From a virus, in IMG/VR virus record IMGVR_UViG_3300019776_000179, positions 1-25,939 of that record: a DNA stretch of 25,939 nucleotides. One strand, 5' to 3'. A model generated the notes under the pieces. It had not been told where the DNA came from. It saw only the letters and a program-made list of their open reading frames with translations, and searched no databases. Each line of letters starts with the position of its first letter. The stretch's first letter is position 1. A program made the translations under genes and the position numbers. Positions 15,969 through 21,750 of the stretch are shown here, in pieces.

Positions 15969-16059
15969 TTAGGTGTTTAGTTCAATTAAATCAAACACTT
16001 AAACTGTCTAATCAGAGCTAGGCTGGCTACCACAAATCAATGACTTACAGCCATTTTGT

Positions 16060-17115
16060 CTAATTTTTTTCGGCCTCTTTTCGGCTCTCGGCGACCATTT
16101 TAACAACCTCGCCAAGATTGCGTTGACGACCCGCTTCGCGCACATAAATGCGCGTTGTCTTGGTGTCCCGATGGCCTAAGCCGTCCGCAATTTTCTTCTC
16201 ATCAATCCCTAAATCGGCAGCCTCTTGGGCAAGCGTTGTCCGCAAACCGTGCAGCGTTAGGTTCTTCCTGATCTTGCCATCCTTCGCAAGCGCATCGCGG
16301 ATCGTGAAAACCTGATGGCGGAATCCGTTGCCTGTCCATGGCCGTTTTTTAAGGTTGGTGAATAGGCGCAATCCACTGTGTTCTGGCATAGCGTCCAGAC
16401 GGGCTTTTAACGCCTCTGGAACGGGGTACGTCATCTCAATGCCTGTCTTGCCCGTCTTCACATGAATGGTGCCGTCTCGGTACGCTGTACGCGGTAGCTT
16501 GAGTACGTCATCGCCTCGCATGCCAAGGTGGTAGGCTGTGGCGAAGGGGGCTGCGATATGGGCCGGAGCGACTTCCAAAAACGCCTCAACCTCTTTCTTC
16601 GTCCAAGGCACATTGGCTTCGGGCGCTTGCTTACTCTTGGCAATCTTCTCCATGCCGTAGGCTGGATTTTCGGCAATGCCCATACCGTAGCGAACCGCAT
16701 GGCCTAGAACCAGCGACAAGATGGTCCCGACATAATTGGCAAAGTGACGCTTTTTCTTCCGAAAGGCTTTGTCGCGCAGCTTATAGCAAAACGGCTTTGT
16801 GAAGCTTGACAGCGGCATGTCATCCAGCGCCTTAAGCCACAGAAGCACGTTCTCATAATCGGATTTGGTGCGCGTTGCGCGCTCGGTAAAGGCAGGAGAG
16901 CGCCGATAGCTTTTGACGGCTGCGCCCCAAGTATGGGGCACGGGCTCCTTGGCCTTCAGAGACTTCTCAGCCTCGGCAAAGGCCGCAAAGAACTCTGGCG
17001 ATCCATAAACATGAGGCGGCTCAAGGCGCGTTCCTGATCGGCGATGGTAGGTGTACCAGACGCCACTCTTAGGATTGCGATACCGCTTGATGCCTTTGAC
17101 CCGCACAACGCTCAT
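16060..17115 (-). CDS. int: Tyrosine-family site-specific integrase
   Basis: A 351-aa integrase starting at ATG 17115, which overlaps the stop of the excisionase-like gene (TAATG). The catalytic set is complete: Arg200 in HLGMRGDDVLKL, a Lys near 220-223 (HVKTGKTG), His289-x-x-Arg292 in LTLHGLR, His315 in LGHRDTKTT and Tyr324 in RIYVRE. Residues ~60-155 form the SAM-like core-binding domain and residues 1-55 a small arm-binding domain (KRYRNPKSGVWYTYHRRSG). It should join attP to a host tRNA-Gln gene. It ends within the last arm repeat, right beside the tRNA-like core, and is the last gene of the leftward early operon. Confidence 0.95.
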   Translation of the reverse strand: MSVVRVKGIKRYRNPKSGVWYTYHRRSGTRLEPPHVYGSPEFFAAFAEAEKSLKAKEPVPHTWGAAVKSYRRSPAFTERATRTKSDYENVLLWLKALDDMPLSSFTKPFCYKLRDKAFRKKKRHFANYVGTILSLVLGHAVRYGMGIAENPAYGMEKIAKSKQAPEANVPWTKKEVEAFLEVAPAHIAAPFATAYHLGMRGDDVLKLPRTAYRDGTIHVKTGKTGIEMTYPVPEALKARLDAMPEHSGLRLFTNLKKRPWTGNGFRHQVFTIRDALAKDGKIRKNLTLHGLRTTLAQEAADLGIDEKKIADGLGHRDTKTTRIYVREAGRQRNLGEVVKMVAESRKEAEKN

Positions 17116-17339
17116 TAGCCCACCTTGGCAAGCCAAGCCTCATCATCTGTATCATTGGATGCAATCGGCTGACCTTGCATGCTGTCAATCCATGCGTCGA
17201 TCCGCGCAACGTCCCAACGGTGCAACCGAACCCCGCCGAGATCAAGCGGAGCAATAGGGCAAACCCGCTCAAAAACGGGAACGGACATGCCACAATAGGC
17301 AGCAGCCTCTTGGCGTGAGAGAAGGCGTTTGTCAGGCAT
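17115..17339 (-). CDS. Excisionase-like HTH protein
   Basis: A 74-aa protein with a MerR/AlpA-type winged helix: RLLSRQEAAAYCGMSVPVFE (recognition helix), then VRLHRWDVARIDAWID, the 'R.dv..ID.WI' end typical of this family. Directly upstream of and coupled to int, it is the best candidate for the excisionase or directionality factor. Some relatives act instead as regulators. It overlaps the dCMP deaminase gene by eight bases. Confidence 0.75.
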   Translation of the reverse strand: MPDKRLLSRQEAAAYCGMSVPVFERVCPIAPLDLGGVRLHRWDVARIDAWIDSMQGQPIASNDTDDEAWLAKVG

Positions 17340-17754
17340 GCGCTTCCTCCACTTCTACACCCGCCTCGGCAAACATCGTTGCAGCGGCGGTAAACATCTC
17401 AGGCTTCATATTGGTTTGGCCCGCGCCATAGACGACCTTGGCGACACCGGCATTGATTAAGAGCTTGGCGCAATCGCAGCACGGCGCATGCGTCACATAG
17501 ACGGTTGATCCCGCAAGAACGGATCGAGCGGCATGGGCAACCATGCTGGCTTCTCCGTGGCAGGCAAACTTATATTTGTCGGGGCGTTCAAAGCGGGATG
17601 GAAGATCGCGCACACCGCGCGGAGGCCCGTTGTAGCCCATCTCCAAGACCTTGCGTGAGACAGGATCAACCGCGACCGCGCCAACCTTGGTGCTATCCTT
17701 TGACCATTGCGCGACATGGTGAGCCAAATCAAGAAATCGGTTAGTCCATTTCAC
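17332..17754 (-). CDS. Deoxycytidylate (dCMP) deaminase
   Basis: A 140-aa zinc-dependent deaminase that would turn dCMP into dUMP to feed dTTP synthesis. It shows FLDLAHHVAQWSKDSTKVGA, GYNGPPRG, then the zinc and catalytic motifs His66-x-Glu68 (CHGEASMVAHA) and Cys92-x2-Cys95 (APCCDCAKLLI). The usual HAE is HGE here; both key residues remain. Translation starts at GTG 17754 inside the previous stop (GTGA). A phage copy raises the thymidine nucleotide supply during replication, which fits the early operon. The family is firm; some relatives are described only as cytidine/deoxycytidylate deaminase-like. Confidence 0.9.
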   Translation of the reverse strand: MKWTNRFLDLAHHVAQWSKDSTKVGAVAVDPVSRKVLEMGYNGPPRGVRDLPSRFERPDKYKFACHGEASMVAHAARSVLAGSTVYVTHAPCCDCAKLLINAGVAKVVYGAGQTNMKPEMFTAAATMFAEAGVEVEEAHA

Positions 17755-17954
17755 TTCTTAATTTCCTCAAGCTGACCACGCGGCGGATCTAACAAAAATG
17801 ATAGGCCATCCATCGCCTTGATGAGATAGCGTTTTGCGTCCTTATCCTTCGTCACATCTACGGCAGCCGCCAATTCAACAAGGCTTGAAGCCCACTGGCT
17901 CAACTCATTGGGCGCATAGACAGCCACATCGGGTGAAAAATCTTCGTCATCCAT
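17751..17954 (-). CDS. Small acidic hypothetical protein (67 aa)
   Basis: ATG 17954 has AGAAGGGA a few bases upstream and gives 67 aa. A longer in-frame start back to 18248 would run antiparallel to nothing but inside the HNH gene, so I reject it. The product (MDDEDFSPDVAVYAPNELSQ, then WASSLVELAAAVDVTKDKDA) is acidic, helical and ends LDPPRGQLEEIKK. No motif is recognised. It overlaps the HNH stop by eight bases and its own stop overlaps the deaminase GTG, so it is part of the same translated chain. Confidence 0.6.
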   Translation of the reverse strand: MDDEDFSPDVAVYAPNELSQWASSLVELAAAVDVTKDKDAKRYLIKAMDGLSFLLDPPRGQLEEIKK

Positions 17955-18297
17955 CGTGACCGTCCCTTCTGACAACTCGACCGTCCATGGTGCGCTTCCA
18001 AGGCGAAGATCGCCCGCCCGGTAGCGGATTGCGTGACTTCTTAATTCCAAGATGACGGGCTTCACGGCGTTTTGCGCGCGCGATATTTCCCACATCCTCA
18101 GTTGTCTTGCTGCGATGGCATTTGCGATGGGCTGGTGCCCAATTTGGCTCATCGTCATCCCCTCCCATAGCAATCGGAATGATGTGTTCAACATCCCATG
18201 CTTCCCCGACCTGAATTTTGCCGCCGCAAATGTGACAGAGGCCAGCATGCGACTGGAACAATTCCAGCCGCCGCTTGGTCGAGATTGTTTTTCTCAC
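17947..18297 (-). CDS. HNH endonuclease
   Basis: The GTG at 18297 overlaps the stop of the preceding Cys-rich microgene (GTGA) and gives 116 aa beginning MRKTISTKRRLELFQSH, the normal start of small phage HNH proteins. The nuclease core is visible: zinc knuckle Cys21-x2-Cys24 (CHICGGKI), WDVEHIIPIAMGGDDDEPNW with His38 and Asn52, and AHRKCHRSKT with His57 and Cys60. The C-terminus is basic (RAKRREARHLGIKKSRNPL). Such enzymes nick or cut DNA; in phages some aid packaging, some are selfish or act in recombination. It sits in the early operon, away from terminase, so its role is open. Confidence 0.88.
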   Translation of the reverse strand: MRKTISTKRRLELFQSHAGLCHICGGKIQVGEAWDVEHIIPIAMGGDDDEPNWAPAHRKCHRSKTTEDVGNIARAKRREARHLGIKKSRNPLPGGRSSPWKRTMDGRVVRRDGHDG

Positions 18298-18416
18298 TGA
18301 ATGCAAACCTGACGGCATTCGCCATTGCTGCAAACGGCCCAGCACTTAGGACCAGCATAAGCTGTGACGACCGTGGCAATGATGACCGCAATGGCAGCCA
18401 GTACAACGTATTTCAT
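18294..18416 (-). CDS. Tiny exported Cys-rich peptide (40 aa)
   Basis: A 40-aa gene starting at ATG 18416, with GGAG eight bases upstream. Residues 1-21 are a signal-peptide-like helix (MKYVVLAAIAVIIATVVTAY then A). The predicted mature part, GPKCWAVCSNGECRQVCIQ, has four cysteines at 25, 29, 34 and 38 (spacing C-x3-C-x4-C-x3-C), enough for two disulfides. Its TGA overlaps the GTG of the HNH gene, and it starts four bases after the previous stop, so it is locked into the operon. It would act in the periplasm or stay membrane-tethered. I do not recognise a family. Confidence 0.6.
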   Translation of the reverse strand: MKYVVLAAIAVIIATVVTAYAGPKCWAVCSNGECRQVCIQ

Positions 18417-18419
18417 ATT

Positions 18420-18611
18420 TCAATCTCCATCTTCGGTAACTATTTCCCAAATGCGACGAAGCACTGGGTCTTTTTCTTCGGGGTCGTATGAGGTGTTTAA
18501 ATCGTAATAGAGAATTTCATGAGCTAGCTTTTTCAATTCTGCGTAGCGCTCGCAAAGCTCAGGATATAATTCTGCACGACGCTGTTTGACGTATTCATCC
18601 ATCGTATTCAT
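18420..18611 (-). CDS. Small acidic helical protein (63 aa), paralogue B
   Basis: ATG 18611 has GGGAG seven bases upstream and gives 63 aa; ATG 18602 is the alternative. The product is charged and helical (MDEYVKQRRAELYPELCERY), ending KDPVLRRIWEIVTEDGD. That end closely mirrors the neighbouring upstream gene (HDPTLKRIWQILDEDRE), so the two appear to be a tandem duplication. Function is unknown; small acidic early phage proteins often bind and inhibit a host protein, which is only a possibility here. Confidence 0.6.
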   Translation of the reverse strand: MNTMDEYVKQRRAELYPELCERYAELKKLAHEILYYDLNTSYDPEEKDPVLRRIWEIVTEDGD

Positions 18612-18813
18612 CGTATGGCTCCCGATCTTCATCTAAGATTTGCCAAATGCGTTTCAGCGTTGGATCGTGGTCTTCGTGCGGCAATGGCTCTCCCGCATAA
18701 TCGCAAACTAGCGCACGCATGAGGTCTTTCATTTCTTGAACTTGACTTAAAAGTTCATTGTATCCGCGTTGCATCCTATCCATGATTGCGTCGTGACTCA
18801 TTAAATCACTCAT
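18595..18813 (-). CDS. Small acidic helical protein (72 aa), paralogue A
   Basis: ATG 18813 overlaps the stop of the upstream gene (TAATG), with GAGG five bases upstream. The 72-aa product has a helical front (MDRMQRGYNELLSQVQEMKD) and the acidic end EDHDPTLKRIWQILDEDRE, shared with paralogue B. It has no known domain. It overlaps paralogue B by 17 bases. Confidence 0.6.
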   Translation of the reverse strand: MSDLMSHDAIMDRMQRGYNELLSQVQEMKDLMRALVCDYAGEPLPHEDHDPTLKRIWQILDEDREPYDEYDG

Positions 18814-19127
18814 TACAGCCTCATTTCCGCGCGTTTCGTAGCTTCTGCGCTTTGAAACTCAGCAAAACGCATCTCAACCCATTTCAGCTTGACCTTGAGC
18901 AGATTAGCTTTCTTGCGGGCCTCAACCATTTCGGTGAGATAGTTGTGCCAATCTGACGTTGATTTTACTGCTAGCTCTGCCTTGCTCACTGGCATATCGC
19001 CCATGGCTGCCATGTGCTGCGACAAGACAGCCGTTTTCGTTTCTTCAAGAAGGCTTGCAGCCGCATCGGCCTCAACCCACTCCTTAGCGGTCAGGCGATA
19101 CTGCTCGCTGATTGGCAGATTAGACAC
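18813..19127 (-). CDS. Conserved early phage protein (104 aa)
   Basis: Translation most likely starts at GTG 19127, which has GGAGG seven bases upstream and overlaps the previous stop by eight bases; an ATG far upstream lies inside the winged-helix gene. The 104-aa product is helical throughout: VSNLPISEQYRLTAKEWVEA, DAAASLLEETKTAVLSQ, AELAVKSTSDWHNYLTEMVE, then Lys/Glu-rich coiled-coil (ARKKANLLKVKLKWVEMRF). This layout is one I know from several alphaproteobacterial phages, placed near recombination genes. Function is unknown; a partner of the annealing protein is a fair guess. Confidence 0.65.
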   Translation of the reverse strand: MSNLPISEQYRLTAKEWVEADAAASLLEETKTAVLSQHMAAMGDMPVSKAELAVKSTSDWHNYLTEMVEARKKANLLKVKLKWVEMRFAEFQSAEATKRAEMRL

Positions 19128-19410
19128 GCGCAACCCTCCACACAGTTGCGCTACGTCCGCTGGCGTTCTTGCGACGGATGCCGCTGTCCTCAATCCATCC
19201 GCCGTTCATTAATTCGGTAAAGCGCGGGCGAATCGACAGAACGGTTTCACCCAAACGTTCGGCGCATTCATCCGTAGTGAGGCCATTGGGAGCGTTCTCA
19301 ATCGCACTGAAGACGCGATAGCGCAGCGTCCCAGCGGTCGGTATCATGGCAATGGCCGCATCCTTTGATGGGCCATCTACCTTGTAACCGGGGGTTGCGG
19401 GATAGCTCAT
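19120..19410 (-). CDS. Winged-helix DNA-binding protein
   Basis: ATG 19410 overlaps the stop of the annealing-protein gene (ATGA) and gives 96 aa. Residues ~28-92 form a winged helix: TLRYRVFSAIENAPNGLTTD, ECAERLGETVLSIRPRFTEL (helix-turn-helix), then GGWIEDSGIRRKNASGRSAT and VWRV as the wing. Phage proteins of this form are common beside recombination or replication genes. It may bind DNA or act as a replication accessory factor. The target is unknown. Confidence 0.65.
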   Translation of the reverse strand: MSYPATPGYKVDGPSKDAAIAMIPTAGTLRYRVFSAIENAPNGLTTDECAERLGETVLSIRPRFTELMNGGWIEDSGIRRKNASGRSATVWRVARV

Positions 19411-20063
19411 GCCGCGCCCCTGATTTGTTGCTGTTTTAATACCATTTGGCATTCGTGATATTCATCGGCCAGCAATGAGCGCCAGTTGTCGGGCCAGTTG
19501 GCAACTTCGCCCTTGACCATTGCGCCAACCTCTTGAAGCTCATCAAGAGTTCCTGCGCTCCGCATCATTTCAACAATCTCACCCCAGCGGGCAGGGGATT
19601 CCTTTTTGATGGCATTGGAAGCTTTTGGCTTGCCATTGCCTGAAAAGGTTTGATTGTTAGCGGGGATCAGGTCGCCCTTTTCCTGCCGCTTAAAATCATC
19701 GGCTTCTTCCTCAGAATAGAGTATGCCGTGAATGTTGAGCAGCTTCAGGATCACGCGATCCTTCGCCCGCTTCTCGGCCATCGCGAACGCATAAGCATTC
19801 TTGTTATTCTTCGGGCTAGCCTCACCGATCGACCATTGTTCAAAGTCACCCAGCTTGCCTGTAACAATCATTGTAGCGATGCCATTGGCGCCATCCGCTT
19901 CAACGATCTGCGGCAAACCAAAGACAATGTTGTTTTGGAATGCAATGCGCTCTAAGGCGCTGTGCTTCACCGCATAAGCGCGGCCACCTGGCACGGCCCA
20001 AATTTCGTCCGTGCCAACTTTGTGCTTCTGCATGAACTCAGCGATTGCGGATGGCAATGGCAT
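19407..20063 (-). CDS. Probable single-strand annealing recombination protein (ERF/Rad52-like)
   Basis: ATG 20063 has a near-ideal GGGAGGA site six bases upstream; upstream in-frame starts would overlap the neighbour more. The 218-aa protein has a beta-sheet domain (YAVKHSALERIAFQNNIVFG, GIATMIVTGKLGDFEQWSIG), then EASPKNNKNAYAFAMAEKRA and KDRVILKLLNIHG. The 'GE.SP.N.....Y..AMAEKRAKDRV.L.L' helix recalls the core of phage annealing proteins, followed by an acidic linker and a C-terminal helical domain (~150-218). Such proteins pair single strands in recombination and repair. The family link is by resemblance from memory, not a full motif match. Confidence 0.55.
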   Translation of the reverse strand: MPLPSAIAEFMQKHKVGTDEIWAVPGGRAYAVKHSALERIAFQNNIVFGLPQIVEADGANGIATMIVTGKLGDFEQWSIGEASPKNNKNAYAFAMAEKRAKDRVILKLLNIHGILYSEEEADDFKRQEKGDLIPANNQTFSGNGKPKASNAIKKESPARWGEIVEMMRSAGTLDELQEVGAMVKGEVANWPDNWRSLLADEYHECQMVLKQQQIRGAA

Positions 20064-20268
20064 GGTATTCCTCCCGAGCGCGAATGTGTTCGATGCGGCG
20101 TTGCAGCCGATCAACGAGGTCTTCAAGGTCCGAAATTTCGTTTGCCAATTCGTCTGTTGTGAACTGGTCAAGATCACGAACAGCGCTGTCTAGGTTGTGG
20201 ACGTAATAGCCAGCGTCGTAAGCATCGTCTGGAACGTCCCAATCAAGTAGTTCTTTGACGCGCGCCAT
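20038..20268 (-). CDS. Coiled-coil early protein (76 aa)
   Basis: ATG 20268 overlaps the stop of the 39-aa upstream gene (TGATG), with GAGG seven bases upstream. The 76-aa product is acidic at the front (LLDWDVPDDAYDAGYYVHNL) and then a long heptad helix (ANEISDLEDLVDRLQRRIEH, IRAREEYHAIAIRNR). It overlaps the annealing gene by 26 bases. No family is recognised. Confidence 0.6.
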   Translation of the reverse strand: MARVKELLDWDVPDDAYDAGYYVHNLDSAVRDLDQFTTDELANEISDLEDLVDRLQRRIEHIRAREEYHAIAIRNR

Positions 20269-20387
20269 CACTCCACCTCATACTGATTGAATTGTGCGGG
20301 ACGGCGGAGAGCGATTAGCGCCCAAATGAATCCGCCAAACATTGTTGCAAGGCTGCCGAGTGCAGCGCCAAACCAAAACTCAGCCAT
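20268..20387 (-). CDS. Single-span membrane microprotein (39 aa)
   Basis: A 39-aa gene from ATG 20387 to TGA 20268: MAEFWFGAALGSLATMFGGF then IWALIALRRPAQFNQYEVE. It has one hydrophobic helix (~4-27) followed by two arginines, so the C-terminus should face the cytoplasm. Both ends are TGATG overlaps with neighbours, which makes chance unlikely. Function is unknown; early membrane microproteins in phages sometimes block superinfection. Confidence 0.6.
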   Translation of the reverse strand: MAEFWFGAALGSLATMFGGFIWALIALRRPAQFNQYEVE

Positions 20388-20674
20388 CACGCAGCCCTCA
20401 TGCGAGCAGCGATGCCGCGATCTTCCATGGCGATCTGTTCAAAGATTTCGTCGCTATGCTCGTCGATCAGCGCCGAGTGGACGATGTTCCAAAGCTGGCT
20501 GCGGGCTTCTTTGGGAAGCTCAACGCCGTCCAGCCAAATGGTGCGGATGTGAAAGCTCTCGTCGTCAAAGGACGAGATAGCGGCGGATCCTGATACAAAG
20601 CCACCGCGCTCTAAGCCCTCACGGATGAGGGGTAGTTCCTCAAATTCGTACGTGATCTGCGTGCAAGCGGCCAT
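20387..20674 (-). CDS. First gene of the leftward early operon (95 aa)
   Basis: ATG 20674 has AAGGGGG seven bases upstream and yields 95 aa. The product has a beta-rich front (AACTQITYEFEELPLIREGL), DDESFHIRTIWLDGVELP, and helical rear (LWNIVHSALIDEHSDEIFEQ). It is acidic. I recognise no family. It is the first gene after the promoter at 20701-20729, so it should be expressed earliest and be controlled by the repressor. Confidence 0.6.
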   Translation of the reverse strand: MAACTQITYEFEELPLIREGLERGGFVSGSAAISSFDDESFHIRTIWLDGVELPKEARSQLWNIVHSALIDEHSDEIFEQIAMEDRGIAARMRAA

Positions 20675-20700
20675 GGCCGGTCCCCCTTGTTGATAGGGAG

Positions 20701-20729
20701 ACAATACGAAAACTTCGTAGAAATAGCAA
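20701..20729 (-). promoter_or_regulatory. Leftward early promoter
   Basis: Read leftward, TTGCTA (20729-20724), a 17-base spacer and TATTGT (20706-20701) form a good sigma70-type promoter 27 bases ahead of the first leftward gene. The spacer contains a perfect repressor-type operator. It should drive the operon down to int. Confidence 0.7.
20705..20719. promoter_or_regulatory. Operator, perfect TACGAA-N3-TTCGTA
   Basis: TACGAAAACTTCGTA is a perfect 6-bp inverted repeat with a 3-base centre. The same arms occur at 21498-21512 on the other side of the repressor gene. It lies between the -35 and -10 of the leftward promoter, so a bound repressor would block it. Confidence 0.75.
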
Positions 20730-20743
20730 CAGAAAAAACGAAA

Positions 20744-20757
20744 AATAAATATTTATT
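20744..20757 (-). terminator. Possible weak terminator after the repressor gene
   Basis: AATAAATATTTATT is a 14-base perfect palindrome five bases beyond the repressor stop, followed leftward by TTTTTCG and six T. The all-AT stem makes it weak as a terminator; it could simply be AT-rich promoter upstream DNA. Confidence 0.3.
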
Positions 20758-20762
20758 AAATA

Positions 20763-21449
20763 TCAATACCTTGGCGTGTAGTTGGCGATGACAAGGCCAA
20801 TTATTTCAACAGTGGTCCCATCATTTTCAACAAAATCATGGTTTCGTTTGACCCGAATTGGAGTTTGGAACCGACTATCCGTTGAGCGCGGCCATAGTTC
20901 AAATTCGTTTTCACTCATCTGTAACTCTTTGAGCGTGCGTTCAAACATCATTCCGCGCTTTCGCTCAACAACAACCAAATCGCCCGGTGTCGGAGCAGCC
21001 CTAGCAACCCAATATGGAACACAAATCACATAGTCGCCGTCAAAAATGCGTGCCTTGTCCATTGATGGGCCGGACACCTTAAAAGCAAACTGTTTGTCCA
21101 TAGGGAATCGCCCTGCAACCGCGTAGATAGGCGCGAGAGCATCTTGTTCCGTATCGTCAAACTCAAGCCATTTACCGGCTGCGGTTGAGCCATGCACAGG
21201 AATTTGGACCACTGACTCAAATTGGTGCTCAGATCCCGGTTTTGACGATTTACCATATAAAAGCCACGCTGGATCAACTTTGAAAGCCCGCGCATATCTT
21301 ATGGCAGCAGACCTACTTATGTTCGCGCGACCATTTTCATGCCCATAATAAGTTGATGGTATCCAGCCAAAAGCACGAACAGCATCAACCGCCGATCCGT
21401 ATCCAGCATCGGTGCGGGCCTTTTTAAGTCGATCAGCCATAGAATCCAT
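20763..21449 (-). CDS. CI/LexA-type phage repressor with S24 self-cleavage domain
   Basis: A 228-aa repressor. Residues 5-60 are an HTH_3 domain (MADRLKKARTDAGYGSAVDA, ISRSAAIRYARAFKVDPAWL). The C-terminal half is a peptidase S24 domain: predicted scissile Ala91-Gly92 (GSTAAGKW), nucleophile Ser129 in VSGPSM and general base Lys174 in RTLKEL. DNA damage, through RecA, should trigger self-cleavage and induction. ATG 21449 has no clear ribosome site, nor has ATG 21440, so translation may be leaderless as in lambda cI. It is transcribed away from the cro-like gene, with TACGAA-N3-TTCGTA operators on both sides, its likely binding sites. Confidence 0.9.
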   Translation of the reverse strand: MDSMADRLKKARTDAGYGSAVDAVRAFGWIPSTYYGHENGRANISRSAAIRYARAFKVDPAWLLYGKSSKPGSEHQFESVVQIPVHGSTAAGKWLEFDDTEQDALAPIYAVAGRFPMDKQFAFKVSGPSMDKARIFDGDYVICVPYWVARAAPTPGDLVVVERKRGMMFERTLKELQMSENEFELWPRSTDSRFQTPIRVKRNHDFVENDGTTVEIIGLVIANYTPRY

Positions 21450-21473
21450 AAAGTTAGTATTACCCTATTAAAG

Positions 21474-21488
21474 TACGAAAATAGCGTT
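21474..21488. promoter_or_regulatory. Degenerate second operator
   Basis: TACGAAAATAGCGTT keeps one full TACGAA arm and a poor second arm. It lies 24 bases from the perfect operator at 21498, about two helical turns, on the same DNA face, a usual spacing for cooperative repressor binding. Confidence 0.45.
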
Positions 21489-21516
21489 TGACAAAAATAC
21501 GAAGATTTCGTAGATC
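21488..21516 (+). promoter_or_regulatory. Rightward early promoter
   Basis: A perfect TTGACA (21488-21493), 17-base spacer and TAGATC (21511-21516) precede the cro-like ATG by a few bases. The -10 is poor, the -35 ideal. The perfect operator fills the spacer. The leader is very short. Confidence 0.6.
21498..21512. promoter_or_regulatory. Operator, perfect TACGAA-N3-TTCGTA
   Basis: TACGAAGATTTCGTA matches the leftward operator in both arms; only the 3-base centre differs. It sits between -35 and -10 of the rightward promoter and should be bound by the repressor and perhaps the Cro-like protein. Confidence 0.75.
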
Positions 21517-21522
21517 GTAATT

Positions 21523-21750
21523 ATGAACTCTATCGCAGACATTGTTGCCGCCCTTGGAGGGCCGTCAAACATAGCCAAGGTGCTTGAGGCGTCTCCGCGC
21601 TTGGTCACGGACTGGCGAAGGAACGGCAGCATTCCTGTTCGCTATTGGCCTGCGTTGCAGGCGGCAGCGGAAGATCATGGCGTATCGCTCTCTTATGAGC
21701 AGCTTGTCGCCATTCATTCACCCATCACCAATTCGGAGGTCGCGGCATGA
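21523..21750 (+). CDS. Cro-like HTH protein
   Basis: A 75-aa protein. MNSIADIVAALGGPSNIAKV, LEASPRLVTDWRRNGSIPVR, then YWPALQAAAEDHGVSLSYEQ form a compact YdaS/Cro-type helix-turn-helix. The 'ALGG...IA..L....V..WR..GSIP.RYW..L...A' pattern is standard for Cro-like proteins of alphaproteobacterial phages. First gene of the rightward operon and divergent to the repressor, it should favour lytic growth by competing at the operators. Its stop overlaps the next ATG (ATGA). Confidence 0.85.
   Translation: MNSIADIVAALGGPSNIAKVLEASPRLVTDWRRNGSIPVRYWPALQAAAEDHGVSLSYEQLVAIHSPITNSEVAA

Larger units (their letters stand above)
15761..16059 (-). other. Non-coding attP region
   Basis: This 299-base stretch between the 82-aa gene and int has no credible gene. 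It holds a tRNA-Gln 3' half (15925-15968), a terminator hairpin just beyond it (15896-15921), and TGTCTAA repeats on both sides (15855, 15868, 16005, and 16057 running into int). An imperfect inverted repeat, GTGTTT...AAACAC, lies at about 15973-15999. TTTTGTC occurs twice, nine bases apart, at 15764 and 15773. The layout of core plus two arms is that of a lambda-type phage attachment site. The site itself is inferred; the elements are read directly. Confidence 0.7.
15855..16064 (+). repeat. TGTCTAA repeats flanking the att core
   Basis: TGTCTAAC occurs at 15855-15862 and 15868-15875, and TGTCTAAT at 16005-16012 and 16057-16064. The longer form AAACTGTCTAA is exact at 15851 and 16001, on opposite sides of the tRNA core. 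Direct repeats on both arms are what arm-type integrase binding sites look like; this role is inferred. Confidence 0.5.

Noticed and set aside
15851-16064. CRISPR-like array from the TGTCTAA repeats
   Set aside because: Units are 8-11 bases with irregular spacing around an att core; there are no spacers or cas genes.
17955-18248. Longer 165-aa version of the 67-aa gene at 17751
   Set aside because: The extra part runs through the HNH gene on the same strand, while ATG 17954 has its own good ribosome site.
18188-18406. 72-aa leftward frame over the Cys-rich microgene
   Set aside because: It is out of frame with the well-started 40-aa gene and HNH gene, has no ribosome site and no motif.
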